From positions 2,108,001-2,172,000 of the forward strand of contig NZ_CP029145.1 of NCBI RefSeq assembly GCF_003149515.1: a DNA stretch of 64,000 bases, given 5' to 3'. This DNA is from Hymenobacter nivis (GTDB taxonomy: Bacteria > Bacteroidota > Bacteroidia > Cytophagales > Hymenobacteraceae). Each line of letters starts with the position of its first letter. Within the stretch, counting starts at the first letter, position 1. This document shows, in pieces, positions 18,186 through 25,488 of this stretch. Under the pieces are notes generated by a model. It saw only the letters and a program-made list of their open reading frames with translations, was not told where the DNA came from and did not search any database. The position numbers and the translations under genes are program-made.

Positions 18186-18965
18186 TTAGATAGGTTCTAA
18201 GCCGTCTTGGTCCGCCGCCAGCTGGGGGCCCACGGGCTTGGGCGCGGGGCGCAGCCAGCTGCTGATTTTCATTTGCAGCACGCCGAAAAAGGCTTCTTTC
18301 ACGATGCCCTTCGACATTTTGGAGGTGCCACGGGTGCGGTCGGTGAAGATGATGGGCACCTCCTTAATCTTAAAACCGAGCTGGAAGGCGCGCCACTTCA
18401 TCTCAATCTGGAAGGCGTAGCCCACGAATCGAATGCGGTCGAAATCGATGGCGCGCAGCACCCGCGCCGTGTAACACTTGAAGCCCGCCGTGGCGTCGCG
18501 GATGGGCATGCCGGTCACAAAGCGCACGTACCACGAGGCGTAGTACGACATGAGCACGCGCTCCATAGGCCAGTTTACCACGTTGACGCCCTGGATGTAG
18601 CGCGAGCCAATGGCTACGTCGTAGCCCTCCATGGCGCAGGCGTTGTAGAGGCGCACGAGGTCCTTGGGGTTGTGCGAAAAGTCGGCGTCCATCTCGAAGA
18701 TATAGCCGTAGCCGCGGGCCAGGGCCCATCGAAACCCGTGAATGTAGGCCGTGCCCAGGCCCTGCTTGCCGAGGCGTTCTTCCAGAAACAGGCGGCCGGG
18801 AAACTCGGCCTGCAGGCCACGCACAATAGCTGCCGTGCCGTCGGGCGAGCCGTCGTCGATAACCAGCACGTCGAACGCTAGCGGCAAGCCCATGACCTTG
18901 CGTACGATTTGCTCGGCGTTCTCGCGCTCGTTGTAGGTAGGAATCAGGACGAGGCTGTCGTTCAT
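18186..18965 (-). CDS. Polyprenol-phosphate mannosyltransferase-like family 2 glycosyltransferase
   Basis: A 259-residue Dpm1-type enzyme. It starts LVLIPTYNERENAEQIV and shows VLVIDDGSPDGTA (donor site), the DxD motif in FEMDADFSHNP, and IGSRYIQG. Its C-terminus has FKIKEVPIIFTDRTRGTSKM, the typical acceptor-loop region, and no multi-pass membrane tail. It likely transfers mannose or a similar sugar from GDP or UDP to polyprenyl phosphate at the inner membrane. The ATG at 18965 is preferred over the one 9 bases upstream because the conserved start follows directly. A TATCTTTG element stands 6 bases upstream. Confidence 0.92.
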   Translation of the reverse strand: MNDSLVLIPTYNERENAEQIVRKVMGLPLAFDVLVIDDGSPDGTAAIVRGLQAEFPGRLFLEERLGKQGLGTAYIHGFRWALARGYGYIFEMDADFSHNPKDLVRLYNACAMEGYDVAIGSRYIQGVNVVNWPMERVLMSYYASWYVRFVTGMPIRDATAGFKCYTARVLRAIDFDRIRFVGYAFQIEMKWRAFQLGFKIKEVPIIFTDRTRGTSKMSKGIVKEAFFGVLQMKISSWLRPAPKPVGPQLAADQDGLEPI

Positions 18966-18971
18966 GAGGGG

Positions 18972-18979
18972 CAAAGATA
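18972..18979 (-). promoter_or_regulatory. Putative -7 element (TATCTTTG) at the Dpm1-like gene
   Basis: On the minus strand this fits TAnnTTTG and ends 6 bases before the ATG at 18965, which would place the transcript start at or near the start codon. No TTG box is seen upstream. Confidence 0.4.
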
Positions 18980-18994
18980 GGGGCCGGGGGGGAG

Positions 18995-20335
18995 CTACCG
19001 GGCCGGGGCCGGGGCCCCCGCGGCCAGCGCCTGGGCCGTGGTGCGGGCGTGGCGCACCACGTCGGGTACGCCCACGCCGGCCTGCCAGTTGGCTACGGCC
19101 ACGATGCCATCGGCCCGCAGGGCTTCTACCGACGCGCGCGCCGGCCCAATGGCTGCATCGAACTGCGGAATGCTGCGCGGCCAGTAGTAGCGCCCCTGCC
19201 AGGTGGGGGCCCCGGCAATGCCGTAAAAACGAGCCAGCTCGGTGTGCACGGCGGCTTTTTGGTCGGCCTCGGGCTGCTGGGCGGCGGCCTCGTACTGGGT
19301 GCCGCCCACGAAGGTGGTGAACAGCACCTGCCCCGCCGGTACCCGGCCGGGGTAGAGGCTGCTAGTCCAGAGCGAGCCGGCCGCATAGGCGCCCTCCGCC
19401 TTGGGGTGCAGGGCCCCGAAGCCCTCCAGTGGGTGTGCCACGGCGGCCCGCTCGTAGGCCGAGTACACCACAGCCATGGGTGGGTAGTGCACCGCCGCCA
19501 GCGCCGCCGCCGCCGCCGGAAACAGCCCCGCCAGCAGCGGCGCGGCGGCGTAGGCCGGCAGCGCCAGCACGAGGTGCGTGTAGGGCCCCTGCGTGGCCCC
19601 GCCCGCCTGAAACGAATAGGCGCCATCGGGGGCCCGCGCCAGTTCCGCGATGGGGGCCCCGGGGTGGCAGTGCGTGAGACGGGCGGCCAGCGCATCGGTG
19701 AGGACCTGCACGCCGCCTTGCAGCGTGACGACGCGCCGCCGCCCCACGCCCTTGCCGGCCTTGGCCAGCCCACGCAGCACCGAGCCGTGGGCCTGCTCCA
19801 GGGCCGCCAGCTGCGGGAACGTATGGCGGAGCAGCAGCTGGGCCGGGTCGCCGGCGTAGATGCCGGCCACGAACGGGTTCACGGCGTAGTCCACGATTTC
19901 CGAACCGAAGCGCCGGGTGAAAAACGCGGCTACGGTTTCGTCGGGGTTGGGGGCCCCGGCGGGCTTGAGGAATTCGCGCAGCAGCCGCCACTTGCCCTTC
20001 AGGCTGAAAAAGCTGCTGGCGAGCAGCGCTGGTGGCGAGCCGGGCAGCTCGCGGTAGCTGCCACCGCGCAGCACGTAGCGGCGCTGGCCCACGGCTGCCG
20101 TATCTTGCACTTGGTCGGTAAGGCCCAGCTCATCAAATAGTTCGGCCAGCTCGGGGCTGAGCTGGAGCGAGTTGGGGCCCGCTTCGAGCAGGTAGCCTTC
20201 GGGCTGGTTGAGGCTGAGCAGGTTGCCGCCGGGCCGCGCGTCGGCCTCAAACAAATCGTAGGCGACGCCGGCTTGTTGCAAGTACCAGGCGCAGGTGAGG
20301 CCGGCGAGGCCGCCGCCGAGGAGGGCGATTTTCAT
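18995..20335 (-). CDS. hemG: Protoporphyrinogen oxidase
   Basis: FAD-dependent, oxygen-type protoporphyrinogen IX oxidase (PPO, also named HemY), a late step in haem synthesis. The ATG at 20335 begins KIALLGGGLAGLTCAWYLQQ, the FAD-binding GxGxxG fold, followed by ADARPGGNL. A typical PPO segment is FVAGIYAGDPAQLLLRHTFP near residue 185. The C-terminal FAD motif is GIVAVANWQAGVGVPDVVRH. The length of 446 residues is normal. The frame is open upstream beyond 20335, but the sequence there overlaps the divergent phosphatase gene and lacks family features. Confidence 0.93.
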   Translation of the reverse strand: MKIALLGGGLAGLTCAWYLQQAGVAYDLFEADARPGGNLLSLNQPEGYLLEAGPNSLQLSPELAELFDELGLTDQVQDTAAVGQRRYVLRGGSYRELPGSPPALLASSFFSLKGKWRLLREFLKPAGAPNPDETVAAFFTRRFGSEIVDYAVNPFVAGIYAGDPAQLLLRHTFPQLAALEQAHGSVLRGLAKAGKGVGRRRVVTLQGGVQVLTDALAARLTHCHPGAPIAELARAPDGAYSFQAGGATQGPYTHLVLALPAYAAAPLLAGLFPAAAAALAAVHYPPMAVVYSAYERAAVAHPLEGFGALHPKAEGAYAAGSLWTSSLYPGRVPAGQVLFTTFVGGTQYEAAAQQPEADQKAAVHTELARFYGIAGAPTWQGRYYWPRSIPQFDAAIGPARASVEALRADGIVAVANWQAGVGVPDVVRHARTTAQALAAGAPAPAR

Positions 20336-20359
20336 TCGGTAAAGATCGGGCCCCGCCCG

Positions 20360-20367
20360 TAGCTTTG
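20360..20367 (+). promoter_or_regulatory. Putative -7 element (TAGCTTTG) at the GmhB-like gene
   Basis: A TAnnTTTG match that ends 7 bases before the ATG at 20375, a geometry suggesting a leaderless transcript. It lies in the 39-base gap shared with hemG. Confidence 0.4.
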
Positions 20368-20374
20368 CCCCATA

Positions 20375-20899
20375 ATGGGCCCCCACAAAGCAATTTTCCT
20401 CGACCGCGACGGCGTATTGAACAATGAAACCGGCGAGTACGTGTGGCAGGCGGAAAAATTTGTCGTCAGCCCCGGCGTACCCGGGGCCCTGGCGCGCCTC
20501 AGAGCTGCGGGCTACTACCTCATCGTCGTCACCAACCAGGCCGGCATCGCCAAGGGCCTCTACACCGGGGCCGACGTGCAGGCCCGCCATGCTCAGCTGC
20601 AAGCCGCCTGCGGCAATGCGCTGGATATGCTATATTTCAGCGATAACCATCCCAGCGTGAGCGAGTCCATCTTCCGCAAGCCCGACTCGGGGATGCTCGA
20701 AAAAGCCGTGGCCCGCTTTGCCCTCGACCCCGCCCAGTGCTGGATTGTAGGCGACCGGGTGCGCGACATACAGGCCGGGGCCCGCCTGGGCATCCGTGGC
20801 ATCCTGGTGGGCCACACCGAAGTAGAGGTCCATACCCCCTACGCCGTCGATTTAGTAGCCGCTACGGACCTGATTTTGAATGTAGCGCAGACTTTGTAG
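20375..20899 (+). CDS. HAD-IIIA phosphatase, GmhB-like (heptose bisphosphate phosphatase family)
   Basis: HAD-superfamily enzyme, 174 residues. The nucleophile motif is FLDRDGVLNN (residues about 8-17), motif II is VVTNQAGIAKG, and the last motif is IVGDRVRDIQAGARLGI. In LPS heptose synthesis GmhB removes the 7-phosphate from heptose 1,7-bisphosphate. Between motifs, the cysteine and histidine zinc loop of E. coli GmhB is missing: here the segment reads YFSDNHPSVSESIFRKPDSG. It may therefore be a zinc-free GmhB variant or a related phosphatase such as the histidinol-phosphatase type. rfaD in the same window supports the heptose role. Confidence 0.82.
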   Translation: MGPHKAIFLDRDGVLNNETGEYVWQAEKFVVSPGVPGALARLRAAGYYLIVVTNQAGIAKGLYTGADVQARHAQLQAACGNALDMLYFSDNHPSVSESIFRKPDSGMLEKAVARFALDPAQCWIVGDRVRDIQAGARLGIRGILVGHTEVEVHTPYAVDLVAATDLILNVAQTL

Positions 20900-20915
20900 T
20901 CCGCGTTACAAGTGT

Positions 20916-20965
20916 AGAATTAAAAAGGCCGGTTTCCCGCGTGGGGAACCGGCCTTTTTAATTCT
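20916..20965. terminator. Strong bidirectional terminator
   Basis: AGAATTAAAAAGGCCGGTTTCC and its complement form a stem of about 20 base pairs with T runs on either strand. It sits between the convergent phosphatase gene and the small lipoprotein gene and can serve both. Confidence 0.9.
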
Positions 20966-20975
20966 AACCCGAAAA

Positions 20976-21131
20976 TTATTGGCGGGCCGAGGGAGTAGCG
21001 GCGCTGGCCATCACGGGCGAAGACACGCGGTTGGCCGCTTTAGTGCTCGTGTAGGCGGGGCACTTACCGCCGCTGCACGAAGCAAGGCCCAGAGTAGCCG
21101 CGCCAGCAGCCAGGAGAATAAGCTTTTTCAT
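20976..21131 (-). CDS. Small 51-residue lipoprotein
   Basis: A short gene read on the minus strand from the ATG at 21131 to TAA at 20976-20978. It starts MKKLILLAAGAATLGLASCS: two lysines, a hydrophobic core and the lipobox LASC with cysteine 19, so it should be exported and lipidated. The mature part is only 33 residues, holds one more cysteine (GGKCPAY), and ends TPSARQ with no known domain. A terminator follows 11 bases after the stop. Small lipoproteins of this shape are frequent in Bacteroidota, with unknown roles. Confidence 0.72.
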   Translation of the reverse strand: MKKLILLAAGAATLGLASCSGGKCPAYTSTKAANRVSSPVMASAATPSARQ

Positions 21132-21246
21132 AAGATAATGCTAAATGGGTGAATGCTGAATGGAGGTTGAGCCAAAGATAGTGCACCCGCCGCAACAGCC
21201 GCATTCCCACCGAACGGAAAAATGCAAATTTTCGTGCAAAGCCTTT

Positions 21247-22647
21247 TTACGAAGCGTAGCCCAGGATACGCATCATGCTAGCGGCCTCCTGTTTAGGCGC
21301 AAACACGGTGTCAGTGAGTACGCCGTCGGGGCCCCGGTCGAGGATGATGTGCTGGGGCGAGGGGATAAGACAGTGCTTAATGCCGCCGTAGCCGCTCAGG
21401 CTTTCCTGGTAGGCGCCGGTGTGGAAAAATCCGATGTAGAGCGGCTCCGCGTCAGCGGGCTTGCGCTCGGGCAAAAACACCTGATAGAGGTGCTGCTCGG
21501 CGTTGTAGTAGTCCTGCGAGTCGCAGGTGAGGCCCCCAAGCTGGACGCGCTCGTACGACTTCTGCCAACCGTTCAGGGCCAGCAGGATAAAGCGTTGATT
21601 CAGGGCCCAGGTATCGGGCAGGTTGGTGATGAACGAGCCGTCAATCATGTACCACAACTCCTTGTCGTTCTGAAGTTTTTCGTCCAGGATGGAGTAAATA
21701 ATGGCCCCGCTCTCGCCCACCGTGAAGATGCCGAACTCGGTGAAAATACCGGGCTCGGGCACGCCTTCTTCCTTGCAGATGCGCTGGACGGTGCGCAGGA
21801 TTTCGGCTATCATGTAGGGGTAGTCGTACTCGGGCTGGATGCTGGTTTGGATGGGCAGGCCCCCGCCGATGTCGATAGTGGTGAGCGTGGGGCAGATTTT
21901 GCGCAGTTCGCAATACTTATGGATAAAGCGGCTCAACTCGGACCAGTAGTAGGACGTGTCCTTGATGCCGGTGCTGATGAAATAGTGCAGCATCGTCAGC
22001 TCGAAGCGCGGATCGTCCTTAATTTTTTGCTCGTAAAGGGGTATTGCATCGGTGTAGCGAATGCCCAGGCGCGAGGTATAGAACTGGAAGCGCGGCTCCT
22101 CGTCCGAAGCCAGGCGCATACCCAGCTTGCACTTTTCGGTGACGTACTTTTGGTAATAATCTATTTCGTTGGGCGCGTCGATGATGGGTATGCAGTTCAC
22201 GAAGCCCTCGTTGATGAGGGCCGTAATTTCGCGTTTGTACTCCTCCACCTTAAAGCCGTTGCAGATGATGTGGTGCTGCTTGTCGACCTTGCCCTCGGCG
22301 TGGAGGTGGCGGATGATGGTGGTGTCGAACCACGACGAGGTTTCGAGGTGAACGTCGTTTTTCAGGGCCTCCTCCAGCACGAAGCGGAAGTGCGACGACT
22401 TAGTGCAGTAGGCGTAGGAGTAGGTGCCCTGGTATCCGGTGGCAGCGATGCCGTCAGCAAACCACTTTTTGGCCCGTTGAATCTGGGAGCTGATTTTGGG
22501 CAGATAGGTGAGGCGCAGCGGCGTGCCATACTTCTCAACCAGGGCCATCAGGTCGATGCCGTGGAACTGGAGCTCGTCGTTTTGAACCGTGAAATCGGCG
22601 GTGGGAAAATCGAAGGTTTGGGAAATTAGGTCGTGGTACTTGTCCAT
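21247..22647 (-). CDS. speA: Biosynthetic arginine decarboxylase (Bacteroidota type)
   Basis: PLP enzyme of the alanine-racemase fold that turns arginine into agmatine, the first step of polyamine synthesis from arginine. The ATG at 22647 starts KYHDLISQTFDFP. The PLP lysine is probably in YSYAYCTKSSHFRF (near residue 70); the phosphate-binding glycine loop is TIDIGGGLPIQTS (near 245). The C-terminal active-site cysteine is in LTCDSQDYY. At 466 residues it is shorter than E. coli SpeA. An arginase-family gene is divergent and 215 bases away. The open frame upstream of 22647 is not conserved-looking and is left out. Confidence 0.88.
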   Translation of the reverse strand: MDKYHDLISQTFDFPTADFTVQNDELQFHGIDLMALVEKYGTPLRLTYLPKISSQIQRAKKWFADGIAATGYQGTYSYAYCTKSSHFRFVLEEALKNDVHLETSSWFDTTIIRHLHAEGKVDKQHHIICNGFKVEEYKREITALINEGFVNCIPIIDAPNEIDYYQKYVTEKCKLGMRLASDEEPRFQFYTSRLGIRYTDAIPLYEQKIKDDPRFELTMLHYFISTGIKDTSYYWSELSRFIHKYCELRKICPTLTTIDIGGGLPIQTSIQPEYDYPYMIAEILRTVQRICKEEGVPEPGIFTEFGIFTVGESGAIIYSILDEKLQNDKELWYMIDGSFITNLPDTWALNQRFILLALNGWQKSYERVQLGGLTCDSQDYYNAEQHLYQVFLPERKPADAEPLYIGFFHTGAYQESLSGYGGIKHCLIPSPQHIILDRGPDGVLTDTVFAPKQEAASMMRILGYAS

Positions 22648-22763
22648 TACAGGCGAGGGAAAAACGGCGCAGAATGCCGACCTTTGCGGCGGCGGCTTAA
22701 AACTACCGCCCGGGGACAGAAATGTTCCCCGCGCATCGGTAACGATGGACGAAGCGACTTGGC

Positions 22764-22791
22764 TACGGCGGGGCTTACCCCGCCGCAAGGC
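22764..22791. repeat. Short GC-rich palindrome in the speA-arginase divergent region
   Basis: GGCGGGGCTTACCCCGCC forms a compact hairpin between the two divergent genes. The core GGGGCTTACCCC also appears in the longer hairpin at 43260-43351. It could be an operator or a dispersed repeat. Confidence 0.4.
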
Positions 22792-22862
22792 AGCGCCCGC
22801 AAGGGGCCCCGGGGCCCGGCGCGGACCGGTGCGGCCCTTTTGCTTCCCTAATTTTTACCCTT

Positions 22863-23837
22863 ATGAAACGCATCAAATTACTCGAAGTCGGCTCCGAGCT
22901 GGGCGCCGGTACCCGCGGGGCCGGCATGGGCATCGACGCCCTGCGCGTGGCTTGCCTCAACAAAGGCTCCGACTACTTCCGCCGCTACAACGCCGTGGCG
23001 GTGCCCAATCTGAACCACGTGCTGTTCGAGAAAACGCCCTTCCGGTGGGCCAAGCACATCGACGCCATCTACACCGTGCAGAAGGGCATTGCCAGCGCCG
23101 TGGAGCAGACGCTGCGCTTCGGCGAGTTCCCATTGGTGCTGGCCGGCGACCACAGCAGCGCCAACGCCACCATTGCCGGCATCAAGGCCGCCTACCCGCA
23201 CAAAACGCTGGGCGTCGTCTGGATTGACGCCCACGCCGACCTGCACTCGCCCTACACCACGCCCAGCGGCAACGTGCACGGCATGCCCCTGGCCGCCGCC
23301 CTGGGCCAGGACAACCGCGCCCATCAGCGCAACCAGCCCGACGCCGATACCGAGTTCTTCTGGCAGCGCCTCCAAAACCTGGCCGAGCCGGGCCCCAAGC
23401 TGTGCCCCGAGCACCTGGTGTACGTGGGTGTGCGCGACACCGAGGAGCAGGAAGACGCCCTAATAGAGGAGCTAGGCATCAAATGGATCAAGCTGCCCGA
23501 AATTAAGGAAAAGGGCTCGCGCCAATTGACGCGCGAGATTTACGAGCACCTGCGCACCTGCGACATGGTGTACATTTCCTTCGACGTGGACAGCCTCGAT
23601 TCGAGCTTCAGCATCGGCACTGGCACACCCGTAGAGGACGGCTTGTACCTCTCCGAAGCCGAAAACCTGTGCCAGGACCTGCTGGAAAACGAGCGGGTTG
23701 TCTGCTTCGAAATGGTCGAAATCAACCCCACCCTCGACAACGGCAACACCATGGCCACCAACGCCTTCAATATCCTCGAAAAAGCTACCAACGCCATCGA
23801 GCGGCGGCTGAAACTGGAGGATGTAGTGAGCCGGTAA
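22863..23837 (+). CDS. Arginase/agmatinase-family ureohydrolase
   Basis: Ureohydrolase with two manganese ions that splits urea from a guanidino compound. The ligands are seen in AGDHSSANA (histidine near residue 97), WIDAHADLHSP (Asp, His and Asp near 122-126) and ISFDVDSLDSSF (two aspartates near 240). The substrate-proximal SPYTTPSGNVHG matches arginase-type loops more than agmatinase. Its divergent neighbour makes agmatine, so agmatinase activity, giving putrescine, would be logical; arginase is the alternative. The gene starts at 22863 after a leader with a CGGCGGGG-type palindrome. Confidence 0.88.
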   Translation: MKRIKLLEVGSELGAGTRGAGMGIDALRVACLNKGSDYFRRYNAVAVPNLNHVLFEKTPFRWAKHIDAIYTVQKGIASAVEQTLRFGEFPLVLAGDHSSANATIAGIKAAYPHKTLGVVWIDAHADLHSPYTTPSGNVHGMPLAAALGQDNRAHQRNQPDADTEFFWQRLQNLAEPGPKLCPEHLVYVGVRDTEEQEDALIEELGIKWIKLPEIKEKGSRQLTREIYEHLRTCDMVYISFDVDSLDSSFSIGTGTPVEDGLYLSEAENLCQDLLENERVVCFEMVEINPTLDNGNTMATNAFNILEKATNAIERRLKLEDVVSR

Positions 23838-23848
23838 TTGATAAAAAA

Positions 23849-23907
23849 ACGGTCATCCTGAACACAGAAACGGCTATCATGAGCGCAGCGAAGGATCTGA
23901 GGACGGT
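23849..23907. repeat. Degenerate member of the REP-like family
   Basis: GGTCATCCTGAACAC, then CATGAGCGCAGCGAAGGATC, resemble the REP arms at 2120 and 18074 but no longer pair well. It follows the arginase-family stop. Confidence 0.4.
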
Positions 23908-23971
23908 AGAACGGAGCGCAGTAAATGAGTAGGGTTATTGCACCAAATGCGTAGTTGGCGAACTTTGGGCG

Positions 23972-25129
23972 ATGGAGTACGCCGATTTTTTTGAGGAGGT
24001 CACCGATTGTCGTGAATCAGGCCGTTGCTTGCACGAGTTGAGCGACATTCTATTGCTGGTTCTCTGCGGGTTACTGGCAGATTGCGAGACATTTGAGGAG
24101 ATATATGATTACGCCTGTGATCAGGAGGCGTTGCTGCGCACGTTTATGGAGTTGCCGGCAGGTATTCCCTCGCATGATACGCTCAACCGCGTTTTTCGGT
24201 ACCTGGACCCCGTCGAACTCGAACGCTGCCTGACCCAGTGGGGCCAGGCGCTGGTGGCCTTGCTGGCGGGGCGGCAGTTAGTGGCCGACGGCAAGCAACT
24301 GCGCGGCACCACCGAGCGGGGGCGGCGGCAAGCCAGTATCCAATTGGTGAGCGTGTGGGCCGCCGAGCAGCGCCTGTGCCTGGCCCAGGCCCAAGTTGCG
24401 GACAAGCGCAATGCGCTCGCGGCCTTGCCCCAGGTGCTGGCCCAGGTGCTGGCCCAGGTGCTGGCCCAGGTGCTGGCCCAGGTGGACGCGGCCGGCAGCG
24501 TGGTGAGCATCGATGCGATGGGATGCCAGCGGGAGGTGGCGGCCACACTCGTGGCACGCGACGCCGATTACGTGCTGGCCCTCGAACAGAACCAAGGCAC
24601 GTTGCACACGCAAGTGGCGGCACACTTCGCCCCCTTGCTGGCGCAGCCAGCTGCCCACATGCAGCGCGATAAAGGACACGGACGCGGGGAGTGGCGGCAG
24701 GTGTGGGTTAGCCAAGACCTGGGCCTGGTGGACGCCGGTGCGGGCTGGGCAGGCTTGCGCACGGTGGTCTGTGTGCGGACCACGCGCTGGCGCGACGGGC
24801 AGGCCGAACGGGCCACGCGCTATTTTCTCTCGTCGTTAGCCGGGGCGAGCGCGGCCACCCTGGCAGGCTACGTACGCCGCCACTGGAGCATTGAAAACGA
24901 GCAGCATTGGCACCTGGACATCACCTTCGCCGAAGACGCCTGCACCTGCCGCCGCGACCGCGCCCCGCGCAACCTCTCGACCATGCGCAAGCTGGCCCTG
25001 ACGTTGTTACACCGATTGCCTTTGACAATGAGCCGGAAACGCAAACGCAAAAAGGCTGCGCGGGACGATAGATTCCTGCACCAATTGCTTGCCCAACTGC
25101 CAACCCAAGAATCTGCCCCCGCCAGCTAA
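23972..25129 (+). CDS. ISAs1-family transposase with expanded 12-base tandem repeat
   Basis: A 385-residue transposase. The N-terminal DDE_Tnp_1-associated domain is seen in FFEEVTDCRESGRCLHELSD and AGIPSHDTLNRVFRYLDP. The catalytic part has LVADGKQLRGT, VSIDAMGCQREVA and RRHWSIENEQHWHLDITFAED. Between them, near residue 155, QVLA is repeated four times, coded by tandem CAGGTGCTGGCC units (24430-24482); other family members usually have a single such unit here. The frame stays open, so the expansion need not be harmful. Confidence 0.92.
   Translation: MEYADFFEEVTDCRESGRCLHELSDILLLVLCGLLADCETFEEIYDYACDQEALLRTFMELPAGIPSHDTLNRVFRYLDPVELERCLTQWGQALVALLAGRQLVADGKQLRGTTERGRRQASIQLVSVWAAEQRLCLAQAQVADKRNALAALPQVLAQVLAQVLAQVLAQVDAAGSVVSIDAMGCQREVAATLVARDADYVLALEQNQGTLHTQVAAHFAPLLAQPAAHMQRDKGHGRGEWRQVWVSQDLGLVDAGAGWAGLRTVVCVRTTRWRDGQAERATRYFLSSLAGASAATLAGYVRRHWSIENEQHWHLDITFAEDACTCRRDRAPRNLSTMRKLALTLLHRLPLTMSRKRKRKKAARDDRFLHQLLAQLPTQESAPAS
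24430..24482 (+). repeat. Tandem repeat of CAGGTGCTGGCC inside the transposase
   Basis: Four identical 12-base units and a partial fifth lie head to tail, adding QVLA steps without changing frame. Replication slippage is the likely cause. It has no spacers and is not a CRISPR array. Confidence 0.9.
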
Positions 25130-25195
25130 CTACCCGTTTGGTGCAATGGCCCTAGTAAATGAGAAGCTGTTTAGGAAGTTTTGAAATTCAAAATC

Positions 25196-25230
25196 GAACG
25201 TCATGCTGAGCTTGTCGAAGCATCTCTACT
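25196..25230. repeat. Half copy of the REP-like repeat
   Basis: CGTCATGCTGAGCTTGTCGA with AGCATCTCT matches one arm of 2120-2217; the second arm is absent. The gap 25164-25364 otherwise shows nothing recognisable. Confidence 0.55.
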
Positions 25231-25374
25231 GCTGCGTAACTAATCATAACTGACGTTACGCACGGAGTTAGCCAAGTTGGTGGTACATGGCTTTCACGCC
25301 TACGGCGTATAGTTGAGCTTTGAGGCGAAAATGGCCTATTCCGCACTAGAGCTTGAGCGAGTTTGGGTAGTCCG

Positions 25375-25432
25375 TTTAATGTAATGCTTTCATTTTGCGA
25401 TTATAATTGCAAAATGAAAGCATTACATTAAA
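25375..25432. repeat. Perfect 24-base palindrome inside the IS5-family left end
   Basis: The arm at 25375-25398 (TTTAATGTAATGCTTTCATT...) is the exact reverse complement of 25409-25432, with a 10-base AT loop. Such a hairpin could shield the transposase from outside transcription or act at the RNA level; its role is not known. Confidence 0.85.
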
Positions 25433-25488
25433 GCTAATTCGGAAGTGTGTGTTAGGTTACTGCCCGTAGGCGAGGCGTAAATTTGGCT

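Larger units (their letters stand above)
23930..25154 (+). mobile_element. ISAs1-family insertion sequence with 9-base target duplication
   Basis: The ends TAGGGTTATTGCACCAAA (23930) and the complementary TTTGGTGCAATGGCCCTA (to 25154) are imperfect inverted repeats. GTAAATGAG flanks the element exactly on both sides (23921-23929 and 25155-25163), a clear 9-base duplication. The 1225-base element has one intact transposase. Confidence 0.92.

Noticed and set aside
19049..20140. 363-codon plus-strand frame
   Set aside because: It lies antisense to hemG, which has clear FAD motifs; the frame is a GC-rich shadow.
21160..22629. 489-codon plus-strand frame
   Set aside because: It is antisense to speA; its sequence is rich in valine, leucine and glycine without any domain.
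24430..24482. Tandem repeat resembling a repeat array
   Set aside because: Units are contiguous, 12 bases long, in frame and without spacers, so this is not CRISPR.
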